Of a stretch of 64,000 nt of DNA, positions 1 through 12,115 are shown in pieces. The stretch is from Sanguibacter suaedae. Its GTDB lineage: Bacteria; Actinomycetota; Actinomycetes; Actinomycetales; Cellulomonadaceae. The notes under the pieces were generated by a model. The model searched no databases, was not told the origin of the DNA, and saw nothing but the letters and a program-made list of their open reading frames with translations. Each line of letters opens with the position of its first letter. Position 1 is the stretch's first letter. The DNA lies in the NCBI RefSeq assembly GCF_016342785.1, contig NZ_JAEINH010000013.1:1-64000 (forward strand), in the 5' to 3' direction. Both the position numbers and the translations under genes were made by a program.

Positions 1-23
1 GGCGCTCTTGTTCGTCAGTTCCG

Positions 24-57
24 GTCGAGTTCGTCACCTAGCGGTGACGAGCTCGAC
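24..57 (-). terminator. Hairpin downstream of putA
   Basis: Arms at 24-38 and 43-57 pair over 15 positions (one G-T wobble) around a 4-base loop, about 55 bases past the putA stop. A third copy of the unit at 61-76 could pair with the 24-38 arm instead, so two mutually exclusive hairpins are possible. No T-run follows, so termination is inferred from strength and position only. The rest of 1-112 shows no gene. Confidence 0.5.
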
Positions 58-112
58 TCGGAGTGACGAACTCGAGCGCCAGCGGAGCGACGGCCGGGTC
101 AGGACCGCCGGG

Positions 113-3100
113 TCAGGCGCCCGTCGTGCGGGCGTCCAGGTGGCCGAAGCGGTGGCGGGTGCGGGACACGGCCTGCTCGCGGACGACGGCGAGGAGCTCC
201 CGACGTCCCGACGCCAGGACCGGCCTCGTGTCCACCTCGACCTGGCCGGCGAGCGGCGCGGCGGCGTCGGCGAGCCCGGGGGCGTCCCCGACGAGGCGGA
301 CCCGGCCCGTGACCTCGCCGTCGGCGACGCGTCGCGCGAAGGCCTCGTGGCTCTCCTCGGTGGCGGTGCTCACGGTGACGGGAACACCGGCCCGGTGGGC
401 AGCGGCGAGCACCCGGTCGACGTGGTGCTGCGCGGCGCCGTCGCCGGCGCGCACCGTGAGGTGCGGCAGGGGGCGGTAGCGCAGCACGTTCGACTCGACG
501 GTGAGGCCCGACGGGTCGTGCTCGACGGAGAAGTGGTCACGCCACCAGCGGCCGTCGTCGGCGCGCGCCCAGTCCAGCCACTCCTGAGGTGCGGTGTCCG
601 CGGACGGCACCGCGGGCGAGTCCTCCCACACACCGAGCTGTGCGACGTAGTCGGGTCCGCCGGCCTTGGCGCCGGGGCCCACCACGGAGGCCTTCCACCC
701 GCCGAACGGCTGGCGGCGGACGATGGCCCCCGTGATGTGGCGGTTGACGTACGCGTTGCCGACCTCGACCCGCTCGAGCCAGTGGTCGATCTCGTCCTCG
801 TCGAGGGAGTGGATCCCGCCGGTGAGGCCGAACTCCACGGCGTTCTGCAGGGCGATGGCCTCGTCGAGGGTGTCGACGCGCATCACGCCGAGGACGGGTC
901 CGAACACCTCGGTCATGTGGAAGAAGGACCCGGGGGCCACCCAGTACCGCACGCCGGGGGTCCACAGGTGGCCGTCGTCGGAGAGGCGTCGCGGCTCGAC
1001 GAGCCACCGCTCCCCGGGCTCCAGCGTCGTGAGGGCGCGCAGCAGCTTCCCGGACGCAGCCTCCGTGAGGGGTCCCATGGTCGTCGAGAGGCTCGTGCCG
1101 TACCCGACCCGGAGGGTGGAGACCGCGTCGGCGAGCTGGCGGCGCAGGCGGTCGGACCGCCCGGCGGACCCGACGAGGATGAGCAACGACGCCGCGGAGC
1201 ACTTCTGCCCGGCGTGACCGAACGCGGACCGCACGACGTCGGCGACCGCGAGGTCCACGTCCGCGGACGGCGTGACGACGAGCGCGTTCTTCCCGGACGT
1301 CTCGGCGAGGACCTCGAGGTCGGACCGCCACGACGTGAAGCGCCGGGCCGTCTCGATGGCGCCGGTGAGGATGACGCGGGTCACGTCGGGGTGGGTGACG
1401 AGGCGCTGCCCGACGTCGCCCTCGTCGGAGAGCACCACCTGCGCGACGTCGCGGTCGATGCCGTGGTCGTCGAGGGCGCGGTGCACGGCGGCCATGCCGA
1501 CGCGCGCGCAGCGGGGCGTGACGTGCGACGGCTTGATGATCACCGGTGACCCTGCGGCGAGCGCCCCGAGGACGGACCCGAGGGGGATCGCCACGGGGAA
1601 GTTCCACGGTGGGGTGACGACGGTGACGCCGTGGGGGTGGAACACGGCGCCGGGGTCGGCGTCGGGGTGCTCAGGGTCCAGGCGCAGGGACTGCTCCGCG
1701 TACCAGCGGGCGAAGTCGACGGCCTCGGACACCTCGGGGTCGGACTCGCCGACGGTCTTGCCGGCCTCGTGGACCATGGTGGCGACGAGGTCGCCGCGGG
1801 CGGCCTCGAGGTGGTCGGCGACCGAGCGCAGGACGGCGGCGCGGGTGGCGACGGGGGTCTCGGCCCATGTGCTCGTCTGCGCGACGGCCCGGGCGACGGC
1901 CGCGTCGGCGTCGTCGGCGGTGCTCAGCGTCGTCACCGGGGGGAGCTCGGCGAGGAGGCGCTCGTCGGTCACGGGGTCGATGAGCCCGAGCGCCCAGCGG
2001 CGGGACTCGGCGACGGCCGCGTCGGTGTCCGGCGCGTTGTCGAACGGCGCGACGTCCCCGCCCGCCCCGCCCGCGGCGGCGGTGGCGTCGTCTGCTTGCG
2101 TGGCGCGCCTGCGCGGCTCGGTGGACACCGTCGCGGCGGCGCGCACGGACTCCCGGTACGCGGCCTCCTGCCGGTCGATGGCGCTGTCGCCCCCGGCGAA
2201 GGCCGCGTGGAGGAAGTTCTGCTCGGCGGCGTTCTCCTCGAGGCGGCGCACCAGGTAGGACACGGCGACGTCGAAGTCCTCCTGGGCGACGGCCGGGGTG
2301 TAGAGCAGGACACGACCCACGGTGTCGCGGACGGCACGCGCCTGGGCGGGGGCCATGCCCTGGAGCATCTCGATGTCGAGGGCCTCCTCGACGCCGCGCG
2401 ACGCGGCGAGGAGGTGGGCGTGGGCGACGTGGAAGAGGTTGTGGCTGGCGACCCCGACGCGCACGGCGCGCGTCCGCTCTGGGGCGAGCGCCCGGTCGAC
2501 GAGGCGCACGTAGTTCGCGTCGACGTCCGCCTTGGTCGTGTAGGGGGCCTGGGCCCAGCCGTGGAGCTCGGCCTCGACCCGCTCCATGGCGAGGTTGGCG
2601 CCCTTGACGAGGCGGACCTTCACCGGTGCGCCACCGGCATCGACGCGCCGGGTCGCCGCCGCGGTCACGGCGTCGAGCCCGGCGCCCGCGTCGGGCAGGT
2701 AGGCCTGGAGGACGATGCCCATCTCGAGGTCGGCGAGCTCGGGGTCGGCGAGGAGCTCCTCGAACACGCGGACCGTGAGGTCGAGGTCGCGGTACTCCTC
2801 CATGTCGAGGTTGATGAACGTGCCGTTGTCGCGGGCCGTGAGGTACAGGGGGCGCAGACGGTCGAGGACGCGGCGGACGCTGCCCTCGGTGTCCCACGTG
2901 GACAGCTGGCTCACCACGGCGGACGTCTTCACGGACACGTAGTCGACGTCCGGCCGGCGCACGAGGTCGAGGACGCGCTCGGTGCGGCTCACGGCCTCGC
3001 GCTCGCCGAGCACGGCCTCCCCGAGGAGGTTGACGTTGAGGCGGAACCCGTCGGCGCGGGTGCGGGCGAGGTGACGCCCGAGGCCGGGACCCGCGTCGGC

Positions 3101-3490
3101 GACGAGGTGCCCCACGAGCTGGCGGAGCCGCGTGCGGGCGGCGGGGACGACGACGTGCGGCATGAGCGGCGCGAGGCGTGCGCCGAGGACGAGGAGCGCC
3201 CGGTCGGCCGGGCCGAGGAAGCTGGCGGACCCGGCGACGTCGGCGAGCCGCCCGAGCTCGCGCGCCGCGACGTGGACGTCGTCCGGACGGGCGACCCGGT
3301 CGACGAACGCGACGGCGAGCTCGAGGCCGGCGGGGTCGGAGACGAGCTGCCCGAGACGGTCGGCGGCCCGGCGTTCTGCGCCGCTCCCACCTCCCGCCGT
3401 GGCCGCCATCCAGTGCTGCGCCAGCTCGACGGCGGAGTCCGTGAGCATGTCGGCGGGGGGTGTGCCGACGGGAGGTGGTGTGCGTGTCAT
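113..3490 (-). CDS. putA: Bifunctional proline dehydrogenase / delta-1-pyrroline-5-carboxylate dehydrogenase
   Basis: Oxidises proline to glutamate in two steps: an FAD-dependent proline dehydrogenase and an NAD-dependent P5C/glutamate-semialdehyde dehydrogenase on one 1125-residue chain. The N-terminal part (about 60-440) has the PRODH barrel signatures FRLNVNLLGEAVLGE, EEYRDLDLT and KLVKGANL-like VRLVKGANLAME. The part from about 540 to 1010 is an aldehyde dehydrogenase with PPWNFPVAIPLG, ETSGKN and the catalytic Cys764 in GHAGQKCSAA. The C-terminal tail (about 1010-1125) resembles the extra domain of long PutA proteins. No N-terminal ribbon-helix-helix DNA-binding domain is present, so it is probably not an autorepressor. 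It follows the SseB-like gene by 39 bases on the same strand as acs, which suggests co-transcription or a nearby promoter. The ATG at 3490 is the first start in frame. Confidence 0.97.
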   Translation of the reverse strand: MTRTPPPVGTPPADMLTDSAVELAQHWMAATAGGGSGAERRAADRLGQLVSDPAGLELAVAFVDRVARPDDVHVAARELGRLADVAGSASFLGPADRALLVLGARLAPLMPHVVVPAARTRLRQLVGHLVADAGPGLGRHLARTRADGFRLNVNLLGEAVLGEREAVSRTERVLDLVRRPDVDYVSVKTSAVVSQLSTWDTEGSVRRVLDRLRPLYLTARDNGTFINLDMEEYRDLDLTVRVFEELLADPELADLEMGIVLQAYLPDAGAGLDAVTAAATRRVDAGGAPVKVRLVKGANLAMERVEAELHGWAQAPYTTKADVDANYVRLVDRALAPERTRAVRVGVASHNLFHVAHAHLLAASRGVEEALDIEMLQGMAPAQARAVRDTVGRVLLYTPAVAQEDFDVAVSYLVRRLEENAAEQNFLHAAFAGGDSAIDRQEAAYRESVRAAATVSTEPRRRATQADDATAAAGGAGGDVAPFDNAPDTDAAVAESRRWALGLIDPVTDERLLAELPPVTTLSTADDADAAVARAVAQTSTWAETPVATRAAVLRSVADHLEAARGDLVATMVHEAGKTVGESDPEVSEAVDFARWYAEQSLRLDPEHPDADPGAVFHPHGVTVVTPPWNFPVAIPLGSVLGALAAGSPVIIKPSHVTPRCARVGMAAVHRALDDHGIDRDVAQVVLSDEGDVGQRLVTHPDVTRVILTGAIETARRFTSWRSDLEVLAETSGKNALVVTPSADVDLAVADVVRSAFGHAGQKCSAASLLILVGSAGRSDRLRRQLADAVSTLRVGYGTSLSTTMGPLTEAASGKLLRALTTLEPGERWLVEPRRLSDDGHLWTPGVRYWVAPGSFFHMTEVFGPVLGVMRVDTLDEAIALQNAVEFGLTGGIHSLDEDEIDHWLERVEVGNAYVNRHITGAIVRRQPFGGWKASVVGPGAKAGGPDYVAQLGVWEDSPAVPSADTAPQEWLDWARADDGRWWRDHFSVEHDPSGLTVESNVLRYRPLPHLTVRAGDGAAQHHVDRVLAAAHRAGVPVTVSTATEESHEAFARRVADGEVTGRVRLVGDAPGLADAAAPLAGQVEVDTRPVLASGRRELLAVVREQAVSRTRHRFGHLDARTTGA

Positions 3491-3529
3491 AGGACGATCT
3501 TGAGGCCCGTGTGCCCGCTTGTCATCGTC

Positions 3530-4438
3530 TCAGCCGGGAGACACCTGCTCGAGCATCGTCGGGAGGGTGGTCACCGGCGCCGCGAACGCGGTGTGCTGGG
3601 TGTCGAACTGGACGAGCTCGACCCCTGCCTCGCCCAGGGCGGAGAGCCACTCGACGGCCGCCCCGACGGGCACCGCGAGGAGCCGCTCGGGGTTGTCGAG
3701 CCCGCGCGCGGTCGCGAACTCCGCGGCCCGGTCGGGTGCCGTGAACGCGAGCACGGTGGGCCCGTGGTCGGTCTTCACCGCGAGCGGCTTCACGGAGTCG
3801 CCCTCGCCGCTGGGCACGAAGTACCAGCGCTCGAGGGAGAGCACCGCGTGCCACAGCGGGCCCTGGGCGGCGGCCTCGGTGGGGCGCTCGCGGGCTGCTG
3901 CGGCGAGCGCGTCGATGGTCGGGGCGTCGTCGAGGACGAGGGTGTCCCCGGCGAGTGCCGGGATGTCGGCGGCGCCACCGCCTCCTCCACCACCGACGGC
4001 GCCCTGGCCGCCGCGGGCGGCGCGTCGGGCCCGGTCGAGGTTCTCGGCGAGGGTGCGCACCACCTGGGGCGGGGCGCCGAAGGGTGCGTCCTGCGGGTTG
4101 AACACGAGGACCTCGATGCCGGACGACGACAGCTGCTCGGCGGCCGAGAGCATCTCCCGCGGCGGTGAGGAGAAGACGCGCTCGGCGCCACCGTGCCCGT
4201 CCTCCGCGAAGGCGGTGGCGCGCGCCTCGTCGGTGAAGACGGGGATGGCGAGCTTGTCGTCGACCTTGACGGCCGCCGGTCGCAGCTGCTCGGAACCGTC
4301 ACGGACGAAGTACCAGGACTCGAGGAGCAGGACGCGGCGCCACAGCGCCGACCACCTCGCTCCGGACTCGGGTTCCTCGGTGGCGGTGACGGCCTTGCGT
4401 GCGAGGGAGTCGATGACGGCGGGTTCGGTGGGTGCCAC
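3530..4438 (-). CDS. Tandem SseB-like domain protein
   Basis: 302 residues from a GTG start at 4438, five bases after the acs stop, so almost certainly in the acs operon. The protein is an internal duplication. Residues about 25-125 (LWRRVLLLESWYFVRD ... GIEVLVFNPQDAPFGAP) and about 180-295 (LWHAVLSLERWYFVPS ... GVELVQFDTQHTAFAAP) align throughout, joined by a Gly-rich linker (GGGGGGGA). The fold signature (LxxxxxWYFV ... L.A.KVDD ... AFTD..RA..FA) resembles the SseB N-terminal domain family, whose biochemical role is poorly defined in Actinobacteria. No catalytic motif is visible. A link to acetate or proline catabolism is only suggested by its position between acs and putA. Confidence 0.8.
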   Translation of the reverse strand: MAPTEPAVIDSLARKAVTATEEPESGARWSALWRRVLLLESWYFVRDGSEQLRPAAVKVDDKLAIPVFTDEARATAFAEDGHGGAERVFSSPPREMLSAAEQLSSSGIEVLVFNPQDAPFGAPPQVVRTLAENLDRARRAARGGQGAVGGGGGGGAADIPALAGDTLVLDDAPTIDALAAAARERPTEAAAQGPLWHAVLSLERWYFVPSGEGDSVKPLAVKTDHGPTVLAFTAPDRAAEFATARGLDNPERLLAVPVGAAVEWLSALGEAGVELVQFDTQHTAFAAPVTTLPTMLEQVSPG

Positions 4439-4443
4439 GGGCC

Positions 4444-6447
<2,004 letters not shown>

Positions 6448-6469
6448 AGCTACCTCCGGCGCATCGACT

Positions 6470-6507
6470 CTGGTGCGAAAGGGACGTTTGCCCCTGGTGC
6501 GAGTCTA
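6470..6507 (-). promoter_or_regulatory. acs promoter region with 9-bp direct repeat
   Basis: On the minus strand TAGACT (6507-6502) fits the actinobacterial -10 box. A 9-base direct repeat, CTGGTGCGA on the plus strand, occurs at 6470-6478 and 6494-6502, 24 bases apart. It sits at or just downstream of the predicted transcription start and could be a regulator site. No factor is assigned. Confidence 0.4.
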
Positions 6508-6553
6508 TCGGGGGCACCGGCGCGCACGCCGGACGTGACCACGGGCAGGGGAG

Positions 6554-6592
6554 CGCCGAGGCCGCCTCACAGGGGTGGAGACGGCCTCGGCG
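6554..6592. terminator. Second hairpin in acs/mannanase gap
   Basis: An 11-bp perfect stem (6554-6564 with 6582-6592) encloses a 17-base loop. It stands behind the stronger hairpin at 6602-6640 and probably backs up termination of the mannanase transcript. Confidence 0.45.
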
Positions 6593-6601
6593 GGTCTGGG
6601 A

Positions 6602-6640
6602 CGTGCCTGCCGCCCGGACCGGACTCGGGCGGCAGGCACG
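6602..6640 (-). terminator. Terminator of the mannanase gene
   Basis: A 15-bp perfect G+C stem (6602-6616 with 6626-6640) with a 9-base loop begins three bases after the mannanase stop codon. There is no strong T-run, as is usual in high-G+C Actinobacteria. Confidence 0.7.
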
Positions 6641-6643
6641 GGA

Positions 6644-8053
6644 TCAGCGGGCGGAGCAGCTCACCGCGGGGGCCGACGCGGGCGCCGCGCCGGAGCCGAT
6701 GAAGCCGACGGTGGCCGTGCCGCCGGGAGCGACGGAGCCGTTCCAGGCCTCGTTGGTCACGGTGACGGTCGAGCCGGACGTCGTGGCCTGTCCGCCCCAG
6801 GCGTGGGAGACGGAGGTGCCGGACGGCAGGGTCCAGGTCACGGTCCAGCCGGTGAGGGCGTCGTCACCGGCGGTGACGCGCACCTCGCTCTGGAACCCGT
6901 TGCCCCAGGAGCCGAGCGTCGCGAACGTCGCGGTGCACTCGTCCGTGGGCGGGTCGGTGGGCTCGGGGTCGGTCGGCTCGTCGGTGGGGTCGGGCGTCGG
7001 CTCCGGGTCGGTCGGCTCGTCCGTGGGGTCCGGGGTGGGGTCCGGGTCGCTGCCGCCCCCGAAGATCGCCGCGGTCTCGGAGGTCTCGGCGATGCCGTCG
7101 GGGCCGTTGAACAGGCGCTCGCCCCACGGGCTGAGGTTCTCGGGGTCGAACCCGACGGCGAGGTCGAGGTACTCGACACCACCACCGTTGCCGGACCAGG
7201 ACCACCCGAGGTAGCCGATGCCGAGGCGGCGGGCCTCGGCGAGGATGGTGTCCTCGTCGACGTCGCCGTCGGAGTGGTAGTCCCCGAACTCCCCGACCAT
7301 GATGGGCAGGCCCTGGGCGCGGAAGTCCTCGAGGTATGACGTCACCGTCGAGCCCTGGGCGTACACGCCGTACATGTGGACGGAGAAGACGGTGTCGCCC
7401 TGCGGGTCCGCTGCGTAGACCTCGGCGGCGTCGCGGCGCATGGTGCCGGACCAGTCCTGACCCCAGTTGGGGGCGTCGACGACGATGGTGTGCTCGAACC
7501 CGGCGTCGCGCAGACGGACGATGGCGTCGGAGGTCGCGTCGGCCCACCCGGCCACCGCGGCGGCGTCGTTGCCGATGGGCTCGTTGCCGATGTTCAGCAG
7601 CACGTAGTCCTCCTGGCCCTCGAGGGCGTCCTGGACGGAGATCCAGTAGTCGACGGCCTGGTCGAGGGTCGCGGCGCCCTCCTGGTCGCCGTAGCCCGTG
7701 GTGTCGTGGACCTCGAGGACGGAGATGAGGTCGGCGTCCTTGGCGAGCTGGATGACGTTCGCGACGTCGGCGGTGTCGTTGCGCTCCCAGCGGTCGCCGC
7801 TGGACAGGACGGTGCGCACGGAGTTGGCGCCGAGGGCGGAGATGTCCGCGAAGGACTGCGTCTGGTGGGTGTACCAGGTGTGGGCGTGGTTGACGCCACG
7901 AAGGACGAGCTCGGTCCCGTCGGCCTCGTAGAGGCGGCCGTCGTCGACGTGGATGCCGTCGTCCGCGGCCTGGGCGGTGCCGGCGAGCGGGACGAGCAGG
8001 GCCGCGGCGGCGAGGGCTGCCGCGAAGCCGGTGAAGCGGTGTCTGGCCTGCAT
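6644..8053 (-). CDS. Secreted beta-mannanase-like GH5 enzyme with CBM2
   Basis: A 469-residue exported glycoside hydrolase. A signal peptide covers residues 1-29, with a likely cut after AQA. The GH5 barrel follows to about 330: RGVNHAHTWY near the start, general acid Glu158 in NIGNEP, and nucleophile Glu255 in IMVGEFGD. The opening (GRLYEADGTELVLRGVNHAH) is closest to bacterial GH5_8 mannanases, so beta-1,4-mannan is the likelier substrate, with cellulase the alternative. A DPTDEPTDPEPTP-type repeat linker (about 334-366) leads to a C-terminal family 2 carbohydrate-binding module (about 368-469) with framing cysteines and aromatic residues. GAGGAG lies upstream of the ATG. A perfect palindrome 90 bases upstream is a candidate LacI-type operator. 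Confidence 0.9.
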   Translation of the reverse strand: MQARHRFTGFAAALAAAALLVPLAGTAQAADDGIHVDDGRLYEADGTELVLRGVNHAHTWYTHQTQSFADISALGANSVRTVLSSGDRWERNDTADVANVIQLAKDADLISVLEVHDTTGYGDQEGAATLDQAVDYWISVQDALEGQEDYVLLNIGNEPIGNDAAAVAGWADATSDAIVRLRDAGFEHTIVVDAPNWGQDWSGTMRRDAAEVYAADPQGDTVFSVHMYGVYAQGSTVTSYLEDFRAQGLPIMVGEFGDYHSDGDVDEDTILAEARRLGIGYLGWSWSGNGGGVEYLDLAVGFDPENLSPWGERLFNGPDGIAETSETAAIFGGGSDPDPTPDPTDEPTDPEPTPDPTDEPTDPEPTDPPTDECTATFATLGSWGNGFQSEVRVTAGDDALTGWTVTWTLPSGTSVSHAWGGQATTSGSTVTVTNEAWNGSVAPGGTATVGFIGSGAAPASAPAVSCSAR

Positions 8054-8142
8054 GGTGGTGGGCTCCTCGTGGTGGGTCCTCCGGCACGTCGGTGTGCCTG
8101 CCCTGATGGTCTACCAGCGCCGTCGGGCCCCGAGCCACGGGT

Positions 8143-8152
8143 GAAACGTTTC
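8143..8152. promoter_or_regulatory. Palindromic operator candidate upstream of mannanase
   Basis: GAAACGTTTC is a perfect 10-bp palindrome about 90 bases upstream of the mannanase start. A central CG flanked by A/T runs is typical of LacI-family operators that control glycoside-hydrolase genes in Actinobacteria. No LacI gene is in the window, so a regulator elsewhere would be needed. Confidence 0.45.
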
Positions 8153-8192
8153 GGTCCTTCCCCGCCGAGTGCGGGCGGCGCGCCGAAGAAAG

Positions 8193-9062
8193 TCAGCCGG
8201 CGGTGACGGGCGCGGGCGCCGCTGCGGGCGCGGGCTCCGCCGGCGCGGGTGCTGCGTCGGGTGTCGTGCCCGCGGTCGAGGTCGCGGCGCGGAGCGGTCC
8301 GGCGACCACGGCGTAGCCGAGCCCGACGACGACGGCCCCGCCGACGAGGTTCCCCAGTCCGACGACGAGCATGTTCCGGCCGAGCTCCGCCCACGACGTC
8401 TCGGGGAGGCCCCCGATGACCCCGAGCCCGAAGGTCGTCATGTTCGCGACGACGTGCTCGAAGCCGGAGGTGATGAACGCGAGGAGGCACCAGAAGATCA
8501 CGACGAGGCGCGCGCCCTCGGACGTGAGGCGCACGGCGGACCACACGGCGAGGCAGACGAGGACGTTGCAGAGGATCGCCCGGAAGAACAGGGCGGTGGA
8601 GGACTCGCCACCCTTGGCCTCGAGCAGCGACGCGATCATGGCGCCGCCGGGCGTCGCGGGCGCGACCACCCCGGAGAGGTGCACGACGCCGGCGAACGCG
8701 AAGGCCCCGAGGAGGTTCCCGGCGAAGCAGAAGAGCATGGTGCCGCCGGCCTGGCCCCACCCGATGCGTCGGGCGAGCGCGCCCTGGGTGAGCGTCATCA
8801 TGTTCGACGTGACGAGCTCACCACCGGCGATGACGACGAGCGTCAGCGCGATGCCGAACACGAGCCCGGAGACGAGCCTCGCGGCGGGGGAGCCGGCGGC
8901 GAGGAAAGGGCCGGCGGCGCTCACCATGAGCACCACGGCGATGCCGATGTAGGCGCCGGCGAGCATCGACTGGACCGTGTACGCCACGGGGCGTCGGGTC
9001 GAGCGCACCTTGGCGACGGCGGTCTGCTGCTGGACGGCGAGAGCCTCGGGGATCGTGAGCAC
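8193..9062 (-). CDS. Formate/nitrite transporter family channel
   Basis: A 289-residue integral membrane protein of the FNT family, pentameric channels for small monovalent anions such as formate, nitrite or hydrosulfide. About six hydrophobic segments are visible, with the family signatures GGELVTSNMM, FRAILCNVLVCLAVW and SGFEHVVANM. The tail is an Ala/Pro-rich disordered stretch. GTG at 9062 is preferred: GGGAGG stands 11 bases upstream, and the alternative upstream start would add about 70 residues of Arg/Ser-rich sequence without membrane character. It is transcribed away from the Old Yellow Enzyme gene across an 83-base divergent gap. The substrate cannot be told from sequence, and no formate or nitrite enzyme is nearby. 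Confidence 0.9.
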   Translation of the reverse strand: MLTIPEALAVQQQTAVAKVRSTRRPVAYTVQSMLAGAYIGIAVVLMVSAAGPFLAAGSPAARLVSGLVFGIALTLVVIAGGELVTSNMMTLTQGALARRIGWGQAGGTMLFCFAGNLLGAFAFAGVVHLSGVVAPATPGGAMIASLLEAKGGESSTALFFRAILCNVLVCLAVWSAVRLTSEGARLVVIFWCLLAFITSGFEHVVANMTTFGLGVIGGLPETSWAELGRNMLVVGLGNLVGGAVVVGLGYAVVAGPLRAATSTAGTTPDAAPAPAEPAPAAAPAPVTAG

Positions 9063-9145
9063 GGACCCAGCATCCTCCCGGCGTCGGGCGTGGTCCTGGG
9101 ACCAACGGCCGGAATGGTCCGTGGCGGCCGGGCGTTGTCCCGGGC

Positions 9146-10225
9146 ATGACGACACCCCTGCTCCTCTCCCCGATGACGCTCCGTGGTCTGACGATCCCCA
9201 ACCGCGTCTGGCTCGCACCGATGTGCCAGTACTCGGCGGTCGACGGCGTCCCGGGCGACTGGCACCTCGTGAACCTCGGGGCACGCGCCCAGGGCGGGTT
9301 CGGGCTGCTCCTCACGGAGGCGGCCGCGGTGGTCCCGGAGGGGCGCATCTCGCCGCAGGACGCGGGTCTGTGGTCGGACGAGCAGACGCGGGCGTGGGCG
9401 CGCATCGTGGACTTCGTCCACGGGCAGGGCGCCCGCATCGGCACCCAGCTGGCGCACGCGGGCCGCAAGGCGTCGACGTTCCGTCCGTGGGAGCCGTACC
9501 AGGGCACCGTCCCGGAGGTCCAGGGAGGGTGGGCCACGGTCGGCCCGTCGGACGTGGCGTTCCCCGGGTACGCGGAGCCCCGGGAGATGACCCTCGACGA
9601 GGTGCGCGCTGTGCCGCAGCAGTTCGCGGACGCGGCGGTGCGTGCGCTGGAGGCGGGTTTCGACGTGGTCGAGGTGCACGCCGCCCACGGATACCTGCTC
9701 CACCAGTTCCTCACGCCGCTCGCCAACACGCGCACGGACGAGTACGGCGGCTCCCTGGAGAACCGGTCCCGCCTGCTCGTGGAGACCGTCGACGCCGTGC
9801 GCGCGGTGTGGCCCGCCGACAGGCCCCTCTTCGTGCGCGTGTCCGCGACGGACTGGCGCGAGGACGGCCTCCGGGTGGACGACGTCGCCCAGGTGGCCAA
9901 GGTGCTCGGTGAGCACGGCGTCGACCTCGTCGACGTCTCCTCCGGTGGCGCCGCGCCCGCGGAGATCACCGTCGGGCCCGGCTACCAGGTGTCCATGGCG
10001 CGGGACGTGCGCGAGGTGTCGGGCCTCCCGGTGAGCGCGGTCGGTCTCATCACCGACCCGCAGCAGGCGGAGCAGGTCCTCGCCGACGGTGCGGCCGACG
10101 CCGTGATGCTGGGCCGTGAGGCGCTGCGCGACCCGATGTGGCCGCTGCGCGCGGCCCACGCGCTCGGGGTGGACCGCTCGGACGCCCCGTGGCCGCCCCA
10201 GTACCAGCGCGCCGCCTGGCGCTGA
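9146..10225 (+). CDS. NADH:flavin oxidoreductase, Old Yellow Enzyme (YqjM type)
   Basis: A 359-residue FMN-dependent ene-reductase of the OYE family. It belongs to the YqjM-like class, shown by the redox-sensing Cys27 in LAPMCQYS, the substrate-binding HAGRKAS and the barrel motif HAAHGYLLHQFLTPLANTRTD. The phosphate-binding end DAVMLGREALRDP is intact. Such enzymes reduce activated C=C bonds with NAD(P)H, and a physiological role in detoxification or oxidative stress is inferred. It diverges from the FNT channel gene. No clear ribosome-binding site precedes the ATG. It converges with the VOC gene, leaving ten bases between stops. Confidence 0.95.
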   Translation: MTTPLLLSPMTLRGLTIPNRVWLAPMCQYSAVDGVPGDWHLVNLGARAQGGFGLLLTEAAAVVPEGRISPQDAGLWSDEQTRAWARIVDFVHGQGARIGTQLAHAGRKASTFRPWEPYQGTVPEVQGGWATVGPSDVAFPGYAEPREMTLDEVRAVPQQFADAAVRALEAGFDVVEVHAAHGYLLHQFLTPLANTRTDEYGGSLENRSRLLVETVDAVRAVWPADRPLFVRVSATDWREDGLRVDDVAQVAKVLGEHGVDLVDVSSGGAAPAEITVGPGYQVSMARDVREVSGLPVSAVGLITDPQQAEQVLADGAADAVMLGREALRDPMWPLRAAHALGVDRSDAPWPPQYQRAAWR

Positions 10226-10235
10226 CCGGGCGGCG

Positions 10236-10619
10236 TCAGCCCTGCGCCTGGTCGGCGTCCCAGACGAGGCAGAAGGGGTGGCCCGCCGGGTCCGCGTAGA
10301 TGCGGAACCTGGCGTCGGCGTCGCTCGGGTCCTTGGGGAGGGCAGCGGCGCCGAGCGCGAGCACCTGCGCCTCGGCGGCGTCGATGTCGTCGACGCGCAG
10401 GTCCAGGTGCGACTGCTGCGGACGGTCGGGGTCGTGCCAGCGTGGGGGCCGGTGGTCGGGTGCGTGCTGGAAGGACAGCGTCCACCCCTGACCGGAGTCG
10501 AGGTCGATCCAGGCCCCGTCCTGCCGGACGCGCTCGAAGCCGAGGAGCTGCTCGTAGAAGCGGGCGAGGGCCTCGGTGTCCGCGGCGTCGAGGACGAGGG
10601 ACTCGAGTCTGGCGATCAT
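10236..10619 (-). CDS. VOC (glyoxalase/bleomycin resistance) family protein
   Basis: A 127-residue single-unit VOC protein. Two beta-alpha-beta-beta-beta modules are visible: DAADTEALARFYEQLLGF ... WIDLDSGQGWTLSFQ and HLDLRVDDIDAAEAQVLALGA ... FRIYADPAGHPFCLVWD. The DPAGHPFCL ending is typical of the glyoxalase-like subgroup common in Actinobacteria. The reaction cannot be assigned; some members are metal-dependent dioxygenases or resistance proteins, and many are uncharacterised. The ATG at 10619 is the start of conserved sequence. Confidence 0.85.
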   Translation of the reverse strand: MIARLESLVLDAADTEALARFYEQLLGFERVRQDGAWIDLDSGQGWTLSFQHAPDHRPPRWHDPDRPQQSHLDLRVDDIDAAEAQVLALGAAALPKDPSDADARFRIYADPAGHPFCLVWDADQAQG

Positions 10620-10693
10620 GGTCCGATCCTCGACGGTGCCGGGTCCGGCCGCCACCGCACGGGCGAGCTGGTCGCCGGTGCGTTCCCCGGGCC

Positions 10694-12115
<1,422 letters not shown>

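Noticed and set aside
1631-4168. Long plus-strand frame opposite putA
   Set aside because: Antisense shadow of the putA and SseB-like coding frames, with no domain and low-complexity composition.
6940-7050. Tandem repeat in the mannanase resembling a CRISPR-like array
   Set aside because: It is the in-frame Asp-Pro-Thr-Glu linker repeat of the enzyme; units are short and without spacers.
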